A DNA stretch of 64,000 bases from Pseudohoeflea sp964511625 (GTDB taxonomy: Bacteria > Pseudomonadota > Alphaproteobacteria > Rhizobiales > Rhizobiaceae). A program made the translations under genes and the position numbers. The DNA is taken from positions 69,346 to 133,345 of the forward strand of contig CAZEJG010000009.1 in assembly GCA_964511625.1 (NCBI GenBank), given 5' to 3'. The notes beneath the pieces are model-generated. The model made no database searches. It was not told the DNA's origin and saw only the letters and a program-made list of their open reading frames with translations. Shown here one piece after another: positions 63,426 to 64,000 of this stretch; the first letter of the stretch is position 1; every line of letters begins with the position of its first letter.

Positions 63426-64000
<575 letters not shown>

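Overview
This is a GC-rich (roughly 62-65% by eye) chromosomal window from an alphaproteobacterium, most likely of the order Hyphomicrobiales (Rhizobiales). The basis is the mraZ-rsmH-ftsL-ftsI-murE order, the class A RNase P RNA next to it, an ArsR/methyltransferase fusion in front of metF, a DUF930 protein beside rpoD, and alphaproteobacterial versions of most housekeeping genes. Genus cannot be decided from the sequence alone. No insertion sequence, prophage, integrase or CRISPR array was seen.

Layout. 1-4.7 kb: start of the division and cell-wall (dcw) cluster on the minus strand (murE fragment, ftsI, ftsL, rsmH, mraZ), an MraZ-type operator of four TGGG repeats 10 bp apart overlapping a candidate promoter, then rnpB. 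4.8-19 kb: membrane PQQ glucose dehydrogenase, a run of peptidoglycan hydrolases (SLT lipoprotein, AmiD-like amidase, GH25 lysozyme, MltB-like transglycosylase), a TerB/J-domain protein, a DMT exporter, a MarR regulator divergent from a fused 5-oxoprolinase/hydantoinase across a perfect palindrome, and a GGDEF/degenerate-EAL protein. 19-28.5 kb: Kef-like antiporter, a TRAP transporter operon, an ornithine-type decarboxylase, GST, DMT exporter, amidase. 28.6-34 kb: a 25-residue membrane protein, the metF operon with its operator, GFA and MOSC proteins, and an unusual pair of small genes, one of which ends in a Gly/Cys-rich tail after a GG and looks like a peptide precursor. 34-46 kb: ettA, a membrane pentapeptide-repeat protein, an alpha/beta hydrolase, cspA, a lower-GC PD-(D/E)XK-like nuclease gene flanked by 24-bp direct repeats derived from the cspA terminator, a terC-caiB-TPP enzyme operon, and yghU. 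46-55.6 kb: a split ferric-iron transporter (permease and binding protein convergent), a PfkB kinase, a DsbA-like protein, mscS, opgC, and an AraC/SDR divergent pair. 55.8-64 kb: recQ, a diguanylate cyclase, tRNA-Ile2(CAU), a SIMPL protein, three tandem paralogous secreted His/Arg-rich proteins that share a rigidly spaced promoter motif, a DUF930 TonB-like protein, and the 3' half of rpoD.

How the genes work together. The dcw and peptidoglycan genes form a growth and wall-remodelling block. Small transcription units are mostly insulated by clear intrinsic terminators. The three places where the sequence points to something not well described are the putative precursor pair at 32.2-33.2 kb, the inserted nuclease gene at 39.3-40.8 kb, and the secreted-protein triplet with its shared regulatory element at 60.2-62.1 kb. 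These functional readings are inferences; the structures themselves are visible in the sequence.
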